Assembly: GCF_010499255.1 (NCBI RefSeq)
Contig: NZ_JAAGRN010000001.1
Span: 124,001 to 188,000, forward strand
Direction of reading: 5' to 3'
DNA: 64,000 nt
Origin: Sheuella amnicola
Lineage (GTDB): Bacteria; Pseudomonadota; Gammaproteobacteria; Burkholderiales; Burkholderiaceae_B
This document shows, one piece after another, positions 1-9,173 of this stretch. Position numbers and translations under genes: made by a program. How positions within the stretch are numbered: the stretch's first letter is position 1; every line of letters begins with the position of its first letter. Below the pieces are notes generated by a model. That model made no database searches and was not told the origin of the DNA. It worked only from the letters and a program-made list of their open reading frames with translations.

Positions 1-1549
1 CGTCCTTTTCGACCCGCTTTGCGATTTGTTCGAGCAAGGCAGGGGTGTCCGGATGAAGTGCTCCGGTTTCCTTGTGAACAAAGAACGCCATTGGGACACC
101 CCACTGGCGTTGGCGCGACAATGTCCAGTCTGGACGATTTGCGATCATGGCATGCAGGCGGGCACGCCCCCATGCGGGATAAAAAGCAGTCGCATCAATT
201 GCAGCCAGTGCGGATTGGCGTAAAGTAGGTTTGCCATCCTTGGGTTCGACGTCCATGCCCGCGAACCATTGCGATGTTGCACGATAAATAACCGGGGTTT
301 TGTGACGCCAGCAGTGCATGTAGCTGTGCTTGTGCGACTCATGCTTGATGAGTGTGCCAGCTTGTTTCAATGCCTCGACAATCTTTGGATTGGCTTCCCA
401 GATGGTCATTCCACCAAAGCCGGGCAAACTTGCTGCGTATTTGCCATCACCCATGACTGGATTCAGAATGTCCGCATCCTTCATCCCATGTGCTTTGCAT
501 GACAAGAAGTCTTCAACGCCATAGGCCGGCGCGGAGTGAACCACACCTGTGCCGGTATCGAGCGTGACATAGTCGCCCAGATAAATCGGGGACTTGCGCT
601 TGTAGCCCGCGTCGAAGTTTGCCAGTGGATGCTCAAACTCTACTAGATTGAGTGCCTGGCCCAGACATTTTGCAATGATCTCGCCTTGCATGCCCCATTC
701 TTCGAGGCAGTCCTTGACTCGATCAGCCGCGATCAGCAGCAATTCACCCGTTGCCGGTGCCGGTGAAACACGGACAAGGGCATATTCACATTCGGGGTGA
801 ATATTCAAGGCTTGATTGGAAGGAATTGTCCAGGGAGTGGTGGTCCAGATGACAATTGCCCCGGCCTCGGCGGAAGGAATCTCAAATGCTTTTGCAATCG
901 CTTCGCGGTTGGCGAATGGAAACGCAATGTGAACAGCAGGATCCTGACGATCAGCGTATTCGACTTCGGCCTCGGCCAGAGCCGAACCACAGTCGAAACA
1001 CCAGTTCACGGGCTTTAGCCCCCTGAATACATAGCCTTTTTCGAGGATTTTTCCCAGCACGCGAATTTCATTCGCTTCGTTGCTGTGATTCATGGTCAGA
1101 TAAGGCCGATCCCAGTCGCCCAATACACCCAGACGTTCGAAATCTTTTTTCTGCCTTTCGATCTGCTCAAGCGCATAGGCACGTGCCTTGGCCTGGACCT
1201 CGGCCACAGGAAGATGCTTGCCGAATTTCTTTTCGATCTGAATTTCGATCGGCATGCCGTGACAATCCCATCCGGGTACATACGCTGCATCGTAGCCGGC
1301 CATGTTGCGGCTTTTGATGATGATGTCTTTCAGGATTTTGTTGACTGCGTGACCAATGTGAATATCACCGTTGGCATACGGCGGGCCATCATGGAGCAGG
1401 AAAGGGGGGCGTCCGGCGCTTGCCTGGCGTATCGCCTGATAAACGCGTTTTTCTTTCCATTGTGCTACCCAGCCTGGCTCGCGCTTGGGCAGATCGCCAC
1501 GCATTGGAAACGTTGTATCGGGCAAGTTAAGAGTGTTTTTATAGTCCAT
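1..1549 (-). CDS. ileS: Isoleucine--tRNA ligase, N-terminal part (cut by window edge)
   Basis: Class I aminoacyl-tRNA synthetase that charges tRNA-Ile in the cytoplasm. Translating the minus strand from the ATG at 1549 gives a protein starting [14 protein letters not shown] with the class I signature HIGH at residues 64-67, preceded by [11 protein letters not shown]. About 516 of the roughly 940 residues usual for the family are inside the window; the KMSKS loop lies beyond the left edge. The start codon sits inside the 3' end of ribF (11-bp overlap), the usual ribF-ileS arrangement, so the two are probably translationally coupled. Because it is open at the window edge, its frame was read directly from the sequence. 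Confidence 0.95.
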   Translation of the reverse strand, partial: MDYKNTLNLPDTTFPMRGDLPKREPGWVAQWKEKRVYQAIRQASAGRPPFLLHDGPPYANGDIHIGHAVNKILKDIIIKSRNMAGYDAAYVPGWDCHGMPIEIQIEKKFGKHLPVAEVQAKARAYALEQIERQKKDFERLGVLGDWDRPYLTMNHSNEANEIRVLGKILEKGYVFRGLKPVNWCFDCGSALAEAEVEYADRQDPAVHIAFPFANREAIAKAFEIPSAEAGAIVIWTTTPWTIPSNQALNIHPECEYALVRVSPAPATGELLLIAADRVKDCLEEWGMQGEIIAKCLGQALNLVEFEHPLANFDAGYKRKSPIYLGDYVTLDTGTGVVHSAPAYGVEDFLSCKAHGMKDADILNPVMGDGKYAASLPGFGGMTIWEANPKIVEALKQAGTLIKHESHKHSYMHCWRHKTPVIYRATSQWFAGMDVEPKDGKPTLRQSALAAIDATAFYPAWGRARLHAMIANRPDWTLSRQRQWGVPMAFFVHKETGALHPDTPALLEQIAKRVEKD

Positions 1550-2510
1550 GGAGCGCAAAGTAGGCTCGCGCATGCTGCGCATCGGCATGCATGGCGGCGG
1601 TCAAGGTTGGGAGATCAGGAAACTTTTCTTCGTCCCGCAAATGCTGCAGGAGCTCGACGCGTATGAGTTTACCGTAAGCTTCAACTGAGGTATCGAAAAC
1701 GTGGGTTTCGAGCAGAATACGTCCGTTGTCTTCGACGCTTGGCCTCACCCCCAGGCTGGCTACCCCGGGAAGAGGACCAGGGGCCAGACCGTACACTTTT
1801 GCCACATAAATTCCAGACCGCGCCGCGCACTTGGGTGTGACACGCAAGTTCATGGTGGGCATGTTCAAGGTGCGACCGAGCTTTTTGCCGTGAATAACGT
1901 GGCCTGAGATGCCGAAGTTGCGGCCGAGCAGGTGGGCCGCATGTTTCAGGTCACCTGCAGCCAGAGCGGATCGAACCTCCGAGCTCGAAATCCTGTGTCC
2001 ATGCGCATCGGTGACGTCCGCCATGGTACATACCTCCATACCTAGCTCGCGCCCTATCTCTTTTAGCATCGAGACATCACCCGTGCGTTGTCGACCAAAA
2101 CGGAAGTCTTCACCGACCAGCAGCCATCTGACGCTTAATTCCTCAACCAGGAATCGCTTGATAAAGTCTGCTGCAGGCATTTCGGCCATGTGGCGATCGA
2201 ATCGGGCAAGAATCACCTGCTCGATACCGGCATTGGCCAGCGCGGTGAGTTTGTCCCTTAGGCCTGAAATGGTTGGAACAGACAGCTCCGGGCGATGATG
2301 CAGCGCAGAGAAATATTCGCGAGGATGGGGCGAAAAGGTGAGAACGGTTGGCAGGAGGCTGAGTCGTTTGGCCGCCTGGCACACTTGGTCGAGCATAGCG
2401 GTATGACCGCGATGCACTCCGTCAAAATTTCCGATTGACAGGGCGGTCGATACGCGGGCAGAGGGCGGCGCAGGCCGTCGATAAATTCTTAAGGATGTAT
2501 TCACGGGCAA
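1539..2510 (-). CDS. ribF: Bifunctional riboflavin kinase / FAD synthetase
   Basis: Converts riboflavin to FMN and then FMN to FAD. The N-terminal nucleotidyltransferase domain shows [12 protein letters not shown] near residues 25-36 and the later [10 protein letters not shown] segment; the C-terminal riboflavin-kinase domain shows [26 protein letters not shown]-type sequence around residues 195-220. The 323-residue length is typical. It is transcribed away from purN, with 38 bp between the two start codons, and runs into ileS with an 11-bp overlap. The ATG at 2510 is used; another ATG-free stretch follows, so the start is reasonably fixed. No FMN riboswitch fits in the short upstream gap. 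Confidence 0.95.
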   Translation of the reverse strand: MPVNTSLRIYRRPAPPSARVSTALSIGNFDGVHRGHTAMLDQVCQAAKRLSLLPTVLTFSPHPREYFSALHHRPELSVPTISGLRDKLTALANAGIEQVILARFDRHMAEMPAADFIKRFLVEELSVRWLLVGEDFRFGRQRTGDVSMLKEIGRELGMEVCTMADVTDAHGHRISSSEVRSALAAGDLKHAAHLLGRNFGISGHVIHGKKLGRTLNMPTMNLRVTPKCAARSGIYVAKVYGLAPGPLPGVASLGVRPSVEDNGRILLETHVFDTSVEAYGKLIRVELLQHLRDEEKFPDLPTLTAAMHADAQHARAYFALHGL

Positions 2511-2548
2511 CAGTTTACAATTTCAGGCTGATTTGTTTGTGGATAACC

Positions 2549-3214
2549 ATGCCAGACACCAATTTTATTCGTCCCCGCTTCGTGATTTTGATTTCCGGCA
2601 AGGGATCGAACATGCAGTCGATTGTTCGCGCGTGCCAGTCGGGAGTATGTCTTGCCGATGTTGCCGCCGTGATTTCAAATCGCCCCGATGCGGCCGGACT
2701 CGCATGGGCGCAGGCTCAAGGCATTCAAACAGCAGCAATTTCCCATAAAGACTTTGCCAGTCGGGAGGCTTTCGACGCCAAGTTGGCCGAATCGATCGGA
2801 CGCTATTCTCCGGATTATGTTTTGCTGGCTGGTTTCATGCGTGTACTCACTCCAGGCTTTGTCGAGAAGTTTTCAGGAAAACTGATCAATATCCATCCTT
2901 CTCTTTTGCCAGCTTTTCCTGGTTTGCATACCCATGCCCAAGCGCTGGCCACCGGGGTGCAAGCTCACGGCTGCACTGTGCATTTTGTGACACCTGTGCT
3001 TGACCATGGCCCCATCATTGCTCAGGGTGTGGTGCCTGTGTATGCGGGTGATTCACCCGAATCTCTCGCTGCGCGTGTGCTTGGAGTCGAGCATACGGTC
3101 TATACACAGGTTGCCGTCTGGTTGTCCCAGGGGCGTGTTCATTTGCTTTCTGATCAGCGTGTCGCGGTCGACGCGGTCGAATCGAGAATGTTTTATACGG
3201 AGCAGTCAAATTGA
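2549..3214 (+). CDS. purN: Phosphoribosylglycinamide formyltransferase 1
   Basis: Transfers a formyl group from 10-formyl-tetrahydrofolate to GAR in de novo purine synthesis. The 221-residue protein shows the N-terminal SGKGSNMQSI phosphate-binding segment (residues 16-25) and the catalytic set Asn114, His116 (in INIHPSLLPAFPG) and Asp152 (in LDHGPII). The frame is open further upstream to 2435, but that would overlap the divergent ribF. The ATG at 2549 gives the family length and normal N-terminus. The stop codon overlaps the TTG start of the next gene, so purN and the methyltransferase are probably one transcript. Confidence 0.95.
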   Translation: MPDTNFIRPRFVILISGKGSNMQSIVRACQSGVCLADVAAVISNRPDAAGLAWAQAQGIQTAAISHKDFASREAFDAKLAESIGRYSPDYVLLAGFMRVLTPGFVEKFSGKLINIHPSLLPAFPGLHTHAQALATGVQAHGCTVHFVTPVLDHGPIIAQGVVPVYAGDSPESLAARVLGVEHTVYTQVAVWLSQGRVHLLSDQRVAVDAVESRMFYTEQSN

Positions 3215-4737
3215 AGGATTCAAGTTCATCCGGGCGCAAAGGGCATCCCCAAAAAAATGCTTCGGCCCAGCGTAAACCCGGATCCGCGACGCAAAGGCTG
3301 CTAAACGCCCAACCGCACGGACAGCGATCTTCATCTCGATCGCCTAGCCGCGAAGCAATTAATCCGCCCGGCTCGGATTTAGCGCGTGCCGATCGCCCCG
3401 TTCAATCCACCTATGTGCCAAAGCCCCGTCAACCGGCCATGGCGATTCGTCTGGATCAGATTCGCAAGGTTTTGGACGAGGTGTTGACCTGGCGCTTCGC
3501 TGCCGATTCGGTCGTGTCTCACTGGTTCAGGGAACATAAGAGCCTGGGCATACGAGATCGGGCGGAGGTCGCTGAGGCTGTATACGATGTGTTAAGAAAC
3601 TTGCGCCGTTATCGTCAGTTTGGCGAAAGCGGTGTGGGCAATGCGGTGCGCAGATTGGCCATTCAAGGCGCAATCGCTACGATGGAGCCTGAAAAGGTTC
3701 GTGCGGTGCTCGATGAAGGCGAAATCGCCTGGCTAGACAGGATTGGACAGATTGATTTGCTTTCATTGCCTGTTCAGGTCAGGACCAGTTTGCCGGATTG
3801 GTTGTATGACCGAATCAAGCATATGGAGGATTCGCAATCTTTGGCAGAGTCGTTGAATCAGGCAGCTTCCCTTGATATTCGGGTCAATCCTCTCAAGGCG
3901 GATCGGGATGAAATGCTGGCTGATCTGAAAAAGGGTAACGCCGTGCGCCACGCACCGGTCGCTACGCCTTATTCGCCCTGGGGTATCCGCCTTAAAGGGC
4001 GACCTGCCATGAATAAATGGCATCAATTCGAACACGGATTGATTGAAGTGCAGGACGAGGGCAGTCAGCTTCTGGCGCTGTTAGTCGGACCTAAGCGCGG
4101 GGAAATGGTGATTGATTTTTGTGCCGGAGCGGGAGGTAAGACGTTACTGTTGGGGGCATTAATGCGATCAACAGGTCGTTTGTATGCATTCGACGTGTCG
4201 GCGACCCGGTTGGCCAAGGCAAAACCCCGTTTCGCCCGAAGCGGGCTTTCCAATGTGGTGCCCGTGGCCATCGATCATGAAAACGATACGCGTGTTCGCA
4301 GACTGGCGGGAAAGGCTCATCGTGTTCTGGTTGATGCCCCGTGCAGCGGAATCGGAACGTTGCGGCGTAATCCGGACCTCAAATGGCGTCAGTCCGAGCA
4401 AAGTCTGGCTGAGCTTGTCGAGCTTCAGGCCCGCATTCTTGCAAGCGCCTCTCGCTGCGTGATGCCAGGCGGACGTCTGGTTTATGCGACTTGCAGCATT
4501 CTTGAAGAGGAAAACGAACAGCAGGTTGATCGCTTTTTGTCGGCCCACCCCGATTTTGAGCTGATCGATTCGGCAGCATTGCTCGCTGCACGCACCGAAC
4601 TCAGGATTGATGGCCCTTATTTGAAGCTTAGACCGGACGTTCATGGCACAGATGGCTTTTTTGCCGCGGTTTTCGAAAGACGCCAAACTGCCATCGAACC
4701 TAAGAAATCCGATGTAACTGAAATTCAAAGTGCTTAA
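3211..4737 (+). CDS. RsmB/NOP-family RNA m5C methyltransferase
   Basis: SAM-dependent methyltransferase of the Nol1/Nop2/Sun family, which makes 5-methylcytosine in rRNA or tRNA. Motif I is VIDFCAGAGGKTLLLGA. The two cysteines of the mechanism are in VDAPCSGIGTLRRNP (motif IV) and YATCSILEEEN (motif VI nucleophile). The TTG start at 3211 overlaps the purN stop (TTGA) and has GGAG about 8 bases upstream. It adds about 76 residues rich in Ser, Lys, Arg and Gln before the first ATG at 3439 (MAIRLDQIRKVLDE), where the conserved fold begins. Basic disordered N-termini are plausible for RNA enzymes, but the ATG at 3439 is an alternative start. The exact RNA target cannot be told from sequence, so no symbol is given. 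Confidence 0.88.
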   Translation: MKDSSSSGRKGHPQKNASAQRKPGSATQRLLNAQPHGQRSSSRSPSREAINPPGSDLARADRPVQSTYVPKPRQPAMAIRLDQIRKVLDEVLTWRFAADSVVSHWFREHKSLGIRDRAEVAEAVYDVLRNLRRYRQFGESGVGNAVRRLAIQGAIATMEPEKVRAVLDEGEIAWLDRIGQIDLLSLPVQVRTSLPDWLYDRIKHMEDSQSLAESLNQAASLDIRVNPLKADRDEMLADLKKGNAVRHAPVATPYSPWGIRLKGRPAMNKWHQFEHGLIEVQDEGSQLLALLVGPKRGEMVIDFCAGAGGKTLLLGALMRSTGRLYAFDVSATRLAKAKPRFARSGLSNVVPVAIDHENDTRVRRLAGKAHRVLVDAPCSGIGTLRRNPDLKWRQSEQSLAELVELQARILASASRCVMPGGRLVYATCSILEEENEQQVDRFLSAHPDFELIDSAALLAARTELRIDGPYLKLRPDVHGTDGFFAAVFERRQTAIEPKKSDVTEIQSA

Positions 4738-4773
4738 ATTCTGTTAATTTGCAGTTAAATTACATTCATTTTG

Positions 4774-4787
4774 TTGATATTGCTCAA
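4774..4787. promoter_or_regulatory. FNR/Anr-like box upstream of the desaturase
   Basis: The 134-bp AT-rich gap before the desaturase contains TTGAT-ATTG-CTCAA, which differs by one base from the FNR/Anr consensus TTGAT-N4-ATCAA. It lies about 85 bases before the ATG at 4872. Oxygen-linked control of an oxygen-requiring desaturase would make sense, but single boxes of this quality occur by chance, and no strong -35/-10 pair was placed with confidence relative to it. Confidence 0.35.
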
Positions 4788-4871
4788 AGTGACGTTCTTT
4801 TTAACTGTTCCAAATCCGTCCTGTGGGTTAAAATCCTGCACTGTTAATGATATTGCGGGTTTTCTGAACAT

Positions 4872-6071
4872 ATGAATGAAATCATCTCCTTTGCCGCCGG
4901 CGGTTTACTTCAGGCCTCTTGGTGGCAGGTTGTTGTATTTACCCTCGTGATGACTCACATCACGATCGCGGCAGTGACAATCTTTCTGCATCGCAGTCAG
5001 GCGCACCGCGGGTTGGATCTTCACCCTGTAGTGATGCATTTCTTCAGATTCTGGCTCTGGATGACAACCGGGATGGTGACCAAAGAGTGGGTGTCCATTC
5101 ATCGCAAGCATCACGCCCGTTGTGAGCGTGAAGGCGATCCGCACTCTCCGATGATCTACGGTATTGGTAAAGTCATGTTCAGCGGTGCCGAACTTTACCG
5201 TCATGAATCAAAAAACGCTGAAACCCTTTCAAAGTTCGGTCATGGCACTCCTGATGACTGGATCGAGCGCAACATCTATACCCGTTACAGCGCGCGCGGC
5301 ATTTTGCTGATGCTGATTATCGATTTGGCGTTGTTTGGTGCGATTGGTTTGACGATCTGGGCAGTTCAGATGGCATGGATTCCTTTCTGGGCCGCAGGCG
5401 TGGTGAACGGAATTGGTCATTATTGGGGCTATCGTAACTTTGCATCCCCTGACACCAGCACAAACGTGTTTCCGATCGGCATCCTGATTGGTGGAGAAGA
5501 GCTCCACAATAATCATCATGCCTATGGCACCTCTGCCAAGTTTTCGAGCAAATGGTACGAGTTGGATATTGGCTGGTTATACATCCTCGGTCTTAGGGCA
5601 GTTGGTTTGGCCAAAATCAAAAAAGTTGCGCCTCGCGTGCGACTTGAGGCAACAGGTAAAAAAGGCATTGATCACAGAACATTGCAAGGTGTCATCGCCC
5701 ATCGCTATGAAATTCTGGCTCGTTACACGGGCATCATGAAAAACGCCTGCAAGGCCGAACTTGATCGATTAAAGGTTGCCAACAAAACCGATAAGGCAGA
5801 AGCGTTGGCTGCGGCGACGCATTGGCTCGGTCGTGGTGAAGAAAACCTCGCTCCCGCAGAGCGCGCCCGAATCGAACAGGCAATTGCTCAAAACCAGTCA
5901 CTCTCGACACTGGTGCAAATGCGTCATGATCTCGTTAAGCTCTGGGATAGTTCAACTGCATCAAGCGAACAGTTGCTTCACGAACTGCAAAGCTGGTGTC
6001 AGCGTGCGCAACAAAGCGGTATAGCCAGTCTCGAGGAGTTCGCTCAGCGTTTACGCCGCTATGCGGCATGA
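4872..6071 (+). CDS. Membrane fatty-acid (acyl-CoA/acyl-lipid) desaturase
   Basis: Integral-membrane di-iron desaturase that introduces a double bond into acyl chains using O2. The three histidine boxes are visible: HRSQAHR (residues ~36-42), HRKHH (~77-81) and HNNHH (~214-218), with hydrophobic segments between them. The catalytic part ends near residue 255. A helical C-terminal extension of about 145 residues follows, ending in LHELQSWCQRAQQSGIASLEEFAQ-type sequence, which is not part of the desaturase fold. The stop overlaps the uvrD start (ATGA), so the two are likely cotranscribed. Substrate and regiospecificity are not determinable; a delta-9-type enzyme is the default guess. Confidence 0.88.
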   Translation: MNEIISFAAGGLLQASWWQVVVFTLVMTHITIAAVTIFLHRSQAHRGLDLHPVVMHFFRFWLWMTTGMVTKEWVSIHRKHHARCEREGDPHSPMIYGIGKVMFSGAELYRHESKNAETLSKFGHGTPDDWIERNIYTRYSARGILLMLIIDLALFGAIGLTIWAVQMAWIPFWAAGVVNGIGHYWGYRNFASPDTSTNVFPIGILIGGEELHNNHHAYGTSAKFSSKWYELDIGWLYILGLRAVGLAKIKKVAPRVRLEATGKKGIDHRTLQGVIAHRYEILARYTGIMKNACKAELDRLKVANKTDKAEALAAATHWLGRGEENLAPAERARIEQAIAQNQSLSTLVQMRHDLVKLWDSSTASSEQLLHELQSWCQRAQQSGIASLEEFAQRLRRYAA

Positions 6072-8389
6072 TCGACAAGCTCAATACACCGCAGCGTGAA
6101 GCTGTTACTCTGGCACCTCAGCACGCATTAGTGCTTGCAGGTGCCGGCAGCGGGAAGACCCGGGTGCTGACAACCCGGATGGCATGGTTAATCCAGACCG
6201 GACAAGTCAGCCCGCTTGGGATCTTGGCAGTTACTTTTACTAATAAAGCCGCGCGGGAAATGCTTGCCCGTGTCTCGGGCATTCTGCCAATCGATATTCG
6301 TGGGATGTGGATTGGTACATTTCATGGTTTGTGCAATCGGATGCTGCGTGCGCATCATCGAGATGCATCATTGCCCCAGGCATTTCAAATACTGGATACC
6401 GCGGATCAGTTATCTGCAATCAAGCGTTTGCTTAAAGCAAACGGTATCGATGACGACAAGTATCCTGCACGCGATGTACAGCGTTTCATCAATGGTGCGA
6501 AAGAAGAGGGCCTGAGACCATCCGCTGTTGAAGCCTACGATAGTTTTCGTCGCCGGATGATCGAAATCTACGAACTTTATGAAGCACAGTGCGCCCGGGA
6601 AGGGGTGGTCGACTTTCCGGAATTGTTGCTTCGCTCTTACGAGTTGCTATCGCGTAATGAGCCGGTTCGATCGCACTATCAGCGCCGATTCAAGCACATT
6701 TTGATTGATGAGTTTCAGGATACGAACACACTGCAGTACAAGTGGCTGACATTGTTGGCTGGTGGCGGTGCGAGCCTATTTGCCGTGGGTGACGACGATC
6801 AGTCCATTTACGCATTTCGTGGCGCCAACGTCGGAAATATGGCTGATTTCGAAAGAGATTACGCTCGAGGGACTGTCATTCGTCTCGAACAGAATTACCG
6901 GTCTTATGGACATATCCTGGATGCAGCCAATGCGCTGATCACTCACAATAGCAGTCGCTTGGGTAAGAACCTCTGGACCGAACAAGGTGCGGGCGAACAG
7001 ATTCGCGTGGTTGAACAGCCCAGCGACAGCCTTGAAGCTAGATGGCTGGTTGATGAGGTTCGAGGTTTGATTTCGGATGGTCACAATCGCAGTCAGATTG
7101 CCGTCCTTTATCGAAGTAACGCACAATCACGTGTCATCGAGCATGCCCTAAATAGCTCGGGTGTTCCTTACAAGGTTTACGGTGGCTTGCGCTTTTTTGA
7201 GCGACAGGAAATCAAACATGCTTTGGCCTATTTGCGGCTAATGGCAAACATCGATGATGACACCTCATTCATGCGGGTTGTGAATTTTCCTCCGAGAGGA
7301 ATCGGTGCGCGAACCTTGGAAATCCTGAGCGATCAGGCTCAGTCATTCAATACAAGCCTTGCACAGGCTGTTGCGCGCGTTCCCGGCAAGGGCGGCTCCA
7401 ATCTTGCGCAGTTCGTCATGAAAATTGTGCAGATGGGACATGAAACCCGGTCCTTGCCTTTGCCTGAACTTGTCGATCATGTGATTGCACACAGCGGTTT
7501 AATCGAGCATTACAACCAGGACAGGGAAGGTGCGGACAGGGTTGAAAACCTGAACGAACTGGTCAATGCTGCAGCCGCTTTTGCAATTGAAGCTGATATG
7601 AGTGGCCTGCCTGCGGGCGTCATTGTGAACAGAGTTCGTCAGACAGTCGGTGATCCTCTCGATATTGAAACGATGGACGACGCGGACCAGATCGCGATAG
7701 ATCCGATGCAAGAGGGATTTGATGGGCTATCGCCTTTGATGGCCTTTCTATCTCATGCTGCTCTTGAGGCGGGAGATAACCAGGCCCAAGCCGGACAGGA
7801 TGCTGTTCAGTTGATGACCGTGCACGCAGCAAAAGGACTTGAGTTCGACGCAGTATTCATCACAGGAATGGAAGAAGGACTGTTTCCTCATGAAAATAGC
7901 GCAAGCGATCCATCAGGTCTCGAAGAAGAGCGTCGGTTGATGTATGTCGCGATCACGCGTGCGCGCGAGCGGTTGTATTTCAGTCTTGCGCAAAGCCGCA
8001 TGTTGCATGGCCAGACACGCTATGCAATGCGTTCGCGCTTTTTGTCCGAGGTCCCGGATGAGCACTTGAAGTGGATTACTCCCAAGCAGGGATTCAGCGA
8101 AACAGAACCAAGGTGGAAGGGAGCATTGCATTCGGGTGCGGATGCGTTTGGTCGACCCTCTACCGGTCGAATGACGCCGCTTCCAGCTCGATCAGTTACT
8201 TCAGGGGTCACAGTAGGATCTCAACAGTTTCGAGTGGGCCAGGGTGTAAAACACGCGCGCTTTGGCGAGGGAACCATCATTGGCTTATCAGGCAGCGGCT
8301 TAGAAGCGCAAGCCCAGATTCAGTTTCGCGAAGTTGGCCTTAAAACCCTTGCGCTCGGCGTGGCCAAGCTGGACATCACACAAAGCTGA
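6068..8389 (+). CDS. uvrD: UvrD/Rep-type superfamily 1 DNA helicase
   Basis: 3'-5' DNA helicase of nucleotide-excision and mismatch repair. The 773-residue protein has Walker A GAGSGKT (residues 25-31), DEFQDTN (motif II), GDDDQSIYAFRGA (motif III), QNYRS (motif IV), VHAAKGLEFD (motif V) and VAITRARE (motif VI). The C-terminal segment FRVGQGVKHARFGEGTI matches the Tudor-like tail of UvrD/PcrA rather than Rep. The ATG at 6068 overlaps the desaturase stop (ATGA) and gives the canonical MIDKLNTPQREAV start; the frame is open upstream to 5996, but that would lie inside the desaturase. Its stop overlaps alkB (TGATG). Confidence 0.95.
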   Translation: MIDKLNTPQREAVTLAPQHALVLAGAGSGKTRVLTTRMAWLIQTGQVSPLGILAVTFTNKAAREMLARVSGILPIDIRGMWIGTFHGLCNRMLRAHHRDASLPQAFQILDTADQLSAIKRLLKANGIDDDKYPARDVQRFINGAKEEGLRPSAVEAYDSFRRRMIEIYELYEAQCAREGVVDFPELLLRSYELLSRNEPVRSHYQRRFKHILIDEFQDTNTLQYKWLTLLAGGGASLFAVGDDDQSIYAFRGANVGNMADFERDYARGTVIRLEQNYRSYGHILDAANALITHNSSRLGKNLWTEQGAGEQIRVVEQPSDSLEARWLVDEVRGLISDGHNRSQIAVLYRSNAQSRVIEHALNSSGVPYKVYGGLRFFERQEIKHALAYLRLMANIDDDTSFMRVVNFPPRGIGARTLEILSDQAQSFNTSLAQAVARVPGKGGSNLAQFVMKIVQMGHETRSLPLPELVDHVIAHSGLIEHYNQDREGADRVENLNELVNAAAAFAIEADMSGLPAGVIVNRVRQTVGDPLDIETMDDADQIAIDPMQEGFDGLSPLMAFLSHAALEAGDNQAQAGQDAVQLMTVHAAKGLEFDAVFITGMEEGLFPHENSASDPSGLEEERRLMYVAITRARERLYFSLAQSRMLHGQTRYAMRSRFLSEVPDEHLKWITPKQGFSETEPRWKGALHSGADAFGRPSTGRMTPLPARSVTSGVTVGSQQFRVGQGVKHARFGEGTIIGLSGSGLEAQAQIQFREVGLKTLALGVAKLDITQS

Positions 8390-9039
8390 TGAGCGATCTT
8401 TTTTCGGACGCAAATCATGCGCAGCCGGGAGTCGAGATACTGGATTCGGGAGTTGTACTGTTGCATGGGTTTGCCTTGCAACAGTCCGAAGCCCTGAAAA
8501 GGGAAATCAACAAAATTGATCAACAATCACCTTATCGTCAGTTGACCACACCCGGTGGACTCAAAATGTCTGTCACGACGACCAGTTGCGGTGATTTGGG
8601 GTGGCATAGCGATGAATATGGTTATCGCTATGTCCGCCGTGATCCGATATCGGATCTCCCTTGGCCAAAAATGCCGGATTCATTTTTACAATTAGCCAGT
8701 TGCGCCGCGGCAAAAGCGGGATTCGATCATTACAAACCGGATGCATGCCTGATTAACCGCTATATGCCTGGCAACAAAATGTCGTTGCATCAAGATAAGA
8801 ACGAACTGGATTTCTCAGCTCCAATCGTCTCGGTATCTCTTGGTTTGCCTGCTGTTTTCATGTTTGGAGGACTGAGGCGATCCGACCCGGTAAGCAAATT
8901 GCTTTTGCACCATGGTGATGTGCTGGTCTGGGGCGGTCCGGCTAGATTGAGGTTTCATGGTGTCATGTCGCTTGGGCAGGGGCATGATCCCGCATGGGGA
9001 AGTCAACGAATCAATCTGACTTTCAGAAAAGCAGGATAG
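8389..9039 (+). CDS. alkB: AlkB-type alpha-ketoglutarate-dependent DNA dealkylase
   Basis: Fe(II)/2-oxoglutarate dioxygenase that oxidatively removes methyl groups from 1-methyladenine and 3-methylcytosine. In the 216-residue protein the iron ligands are His134 and Asp136 (LHQDKNE) and distal His190 (RFHGV). The 2-oxoglutarate and substrate motif RINLTFR covers residues 207-213. It starts inside the uvrD stop codon, which places a helicase and a direct-reversal enzyme in one repair operon with the desaturase. Confidence 0.95.
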   Translation: MSDLFSDANHAQPGVEILDSGVVLLHGFALQQSEALKREINKIDQQSPYRQLTTPGGLKMSVTTTSCGDLGWHSDEYGYRYVRRDPISDLPWPKMPDSFLQLASCAAAKAGFDHYKPDACLINRYMPGNKMSLHQDKNELDFSAPIVSVSLGLPAVFMFGGLRRSDPVSKLLLHHGDVLVWGGPARLRFHGVMSLGQGHDPAWGSQRINLTFRKAG

Positions 9040-9119
9040 ATCAGTAATTGAATTTATCTTGTGTGATGATCACCGGAAGATCTGGCTGTAGGCTTGCCGT
9101 GCTGATCCAGACCGTTGGC

Positions 9120-9125
9120 TATAAT
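9120..9125 (+). promoter_or_regulatory. Candidate -10 element (TATAAT) for the PPTase-MFS pair
   Basis: The 134-bp gap between alkB and the phosphopantetheinyl transferase contains a perfect TATAAT about 49 bases before the ATG at 9174. No good -35 lies at 16-18 bp; TTGCCG sits at a 20-bp spacing. Just downstream, ATCGAT occurs twice (9124 and 9144 regions) around an AT-rich loop. This is a weak prediction resting mainly on the -10 match. Confidence 0.35.
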
Positions 9126-9173
9126 CGATAAAATTTCAAAACCATCGATTTTTACACTAGCTCATTAGCTGAA

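Noticed and set aside
1085-1666. 193-residue plus-strand open frame
   Set aside because: Antisense shadow of ileS and the ribF 3' end; the minus-strand reading gives clear IleS motifs.
2435-2548. Upstream extension of purN
   Set aside because: It would overlap the divergent ribF and add residues not found in PurN; the ATG at 2549 gives the normal protein.
4168-4728. 186-residue minus-strand open frame
   Set aside because: Antisense to the catalytic half of the RNA methyltransferase; no motif and no start signal.
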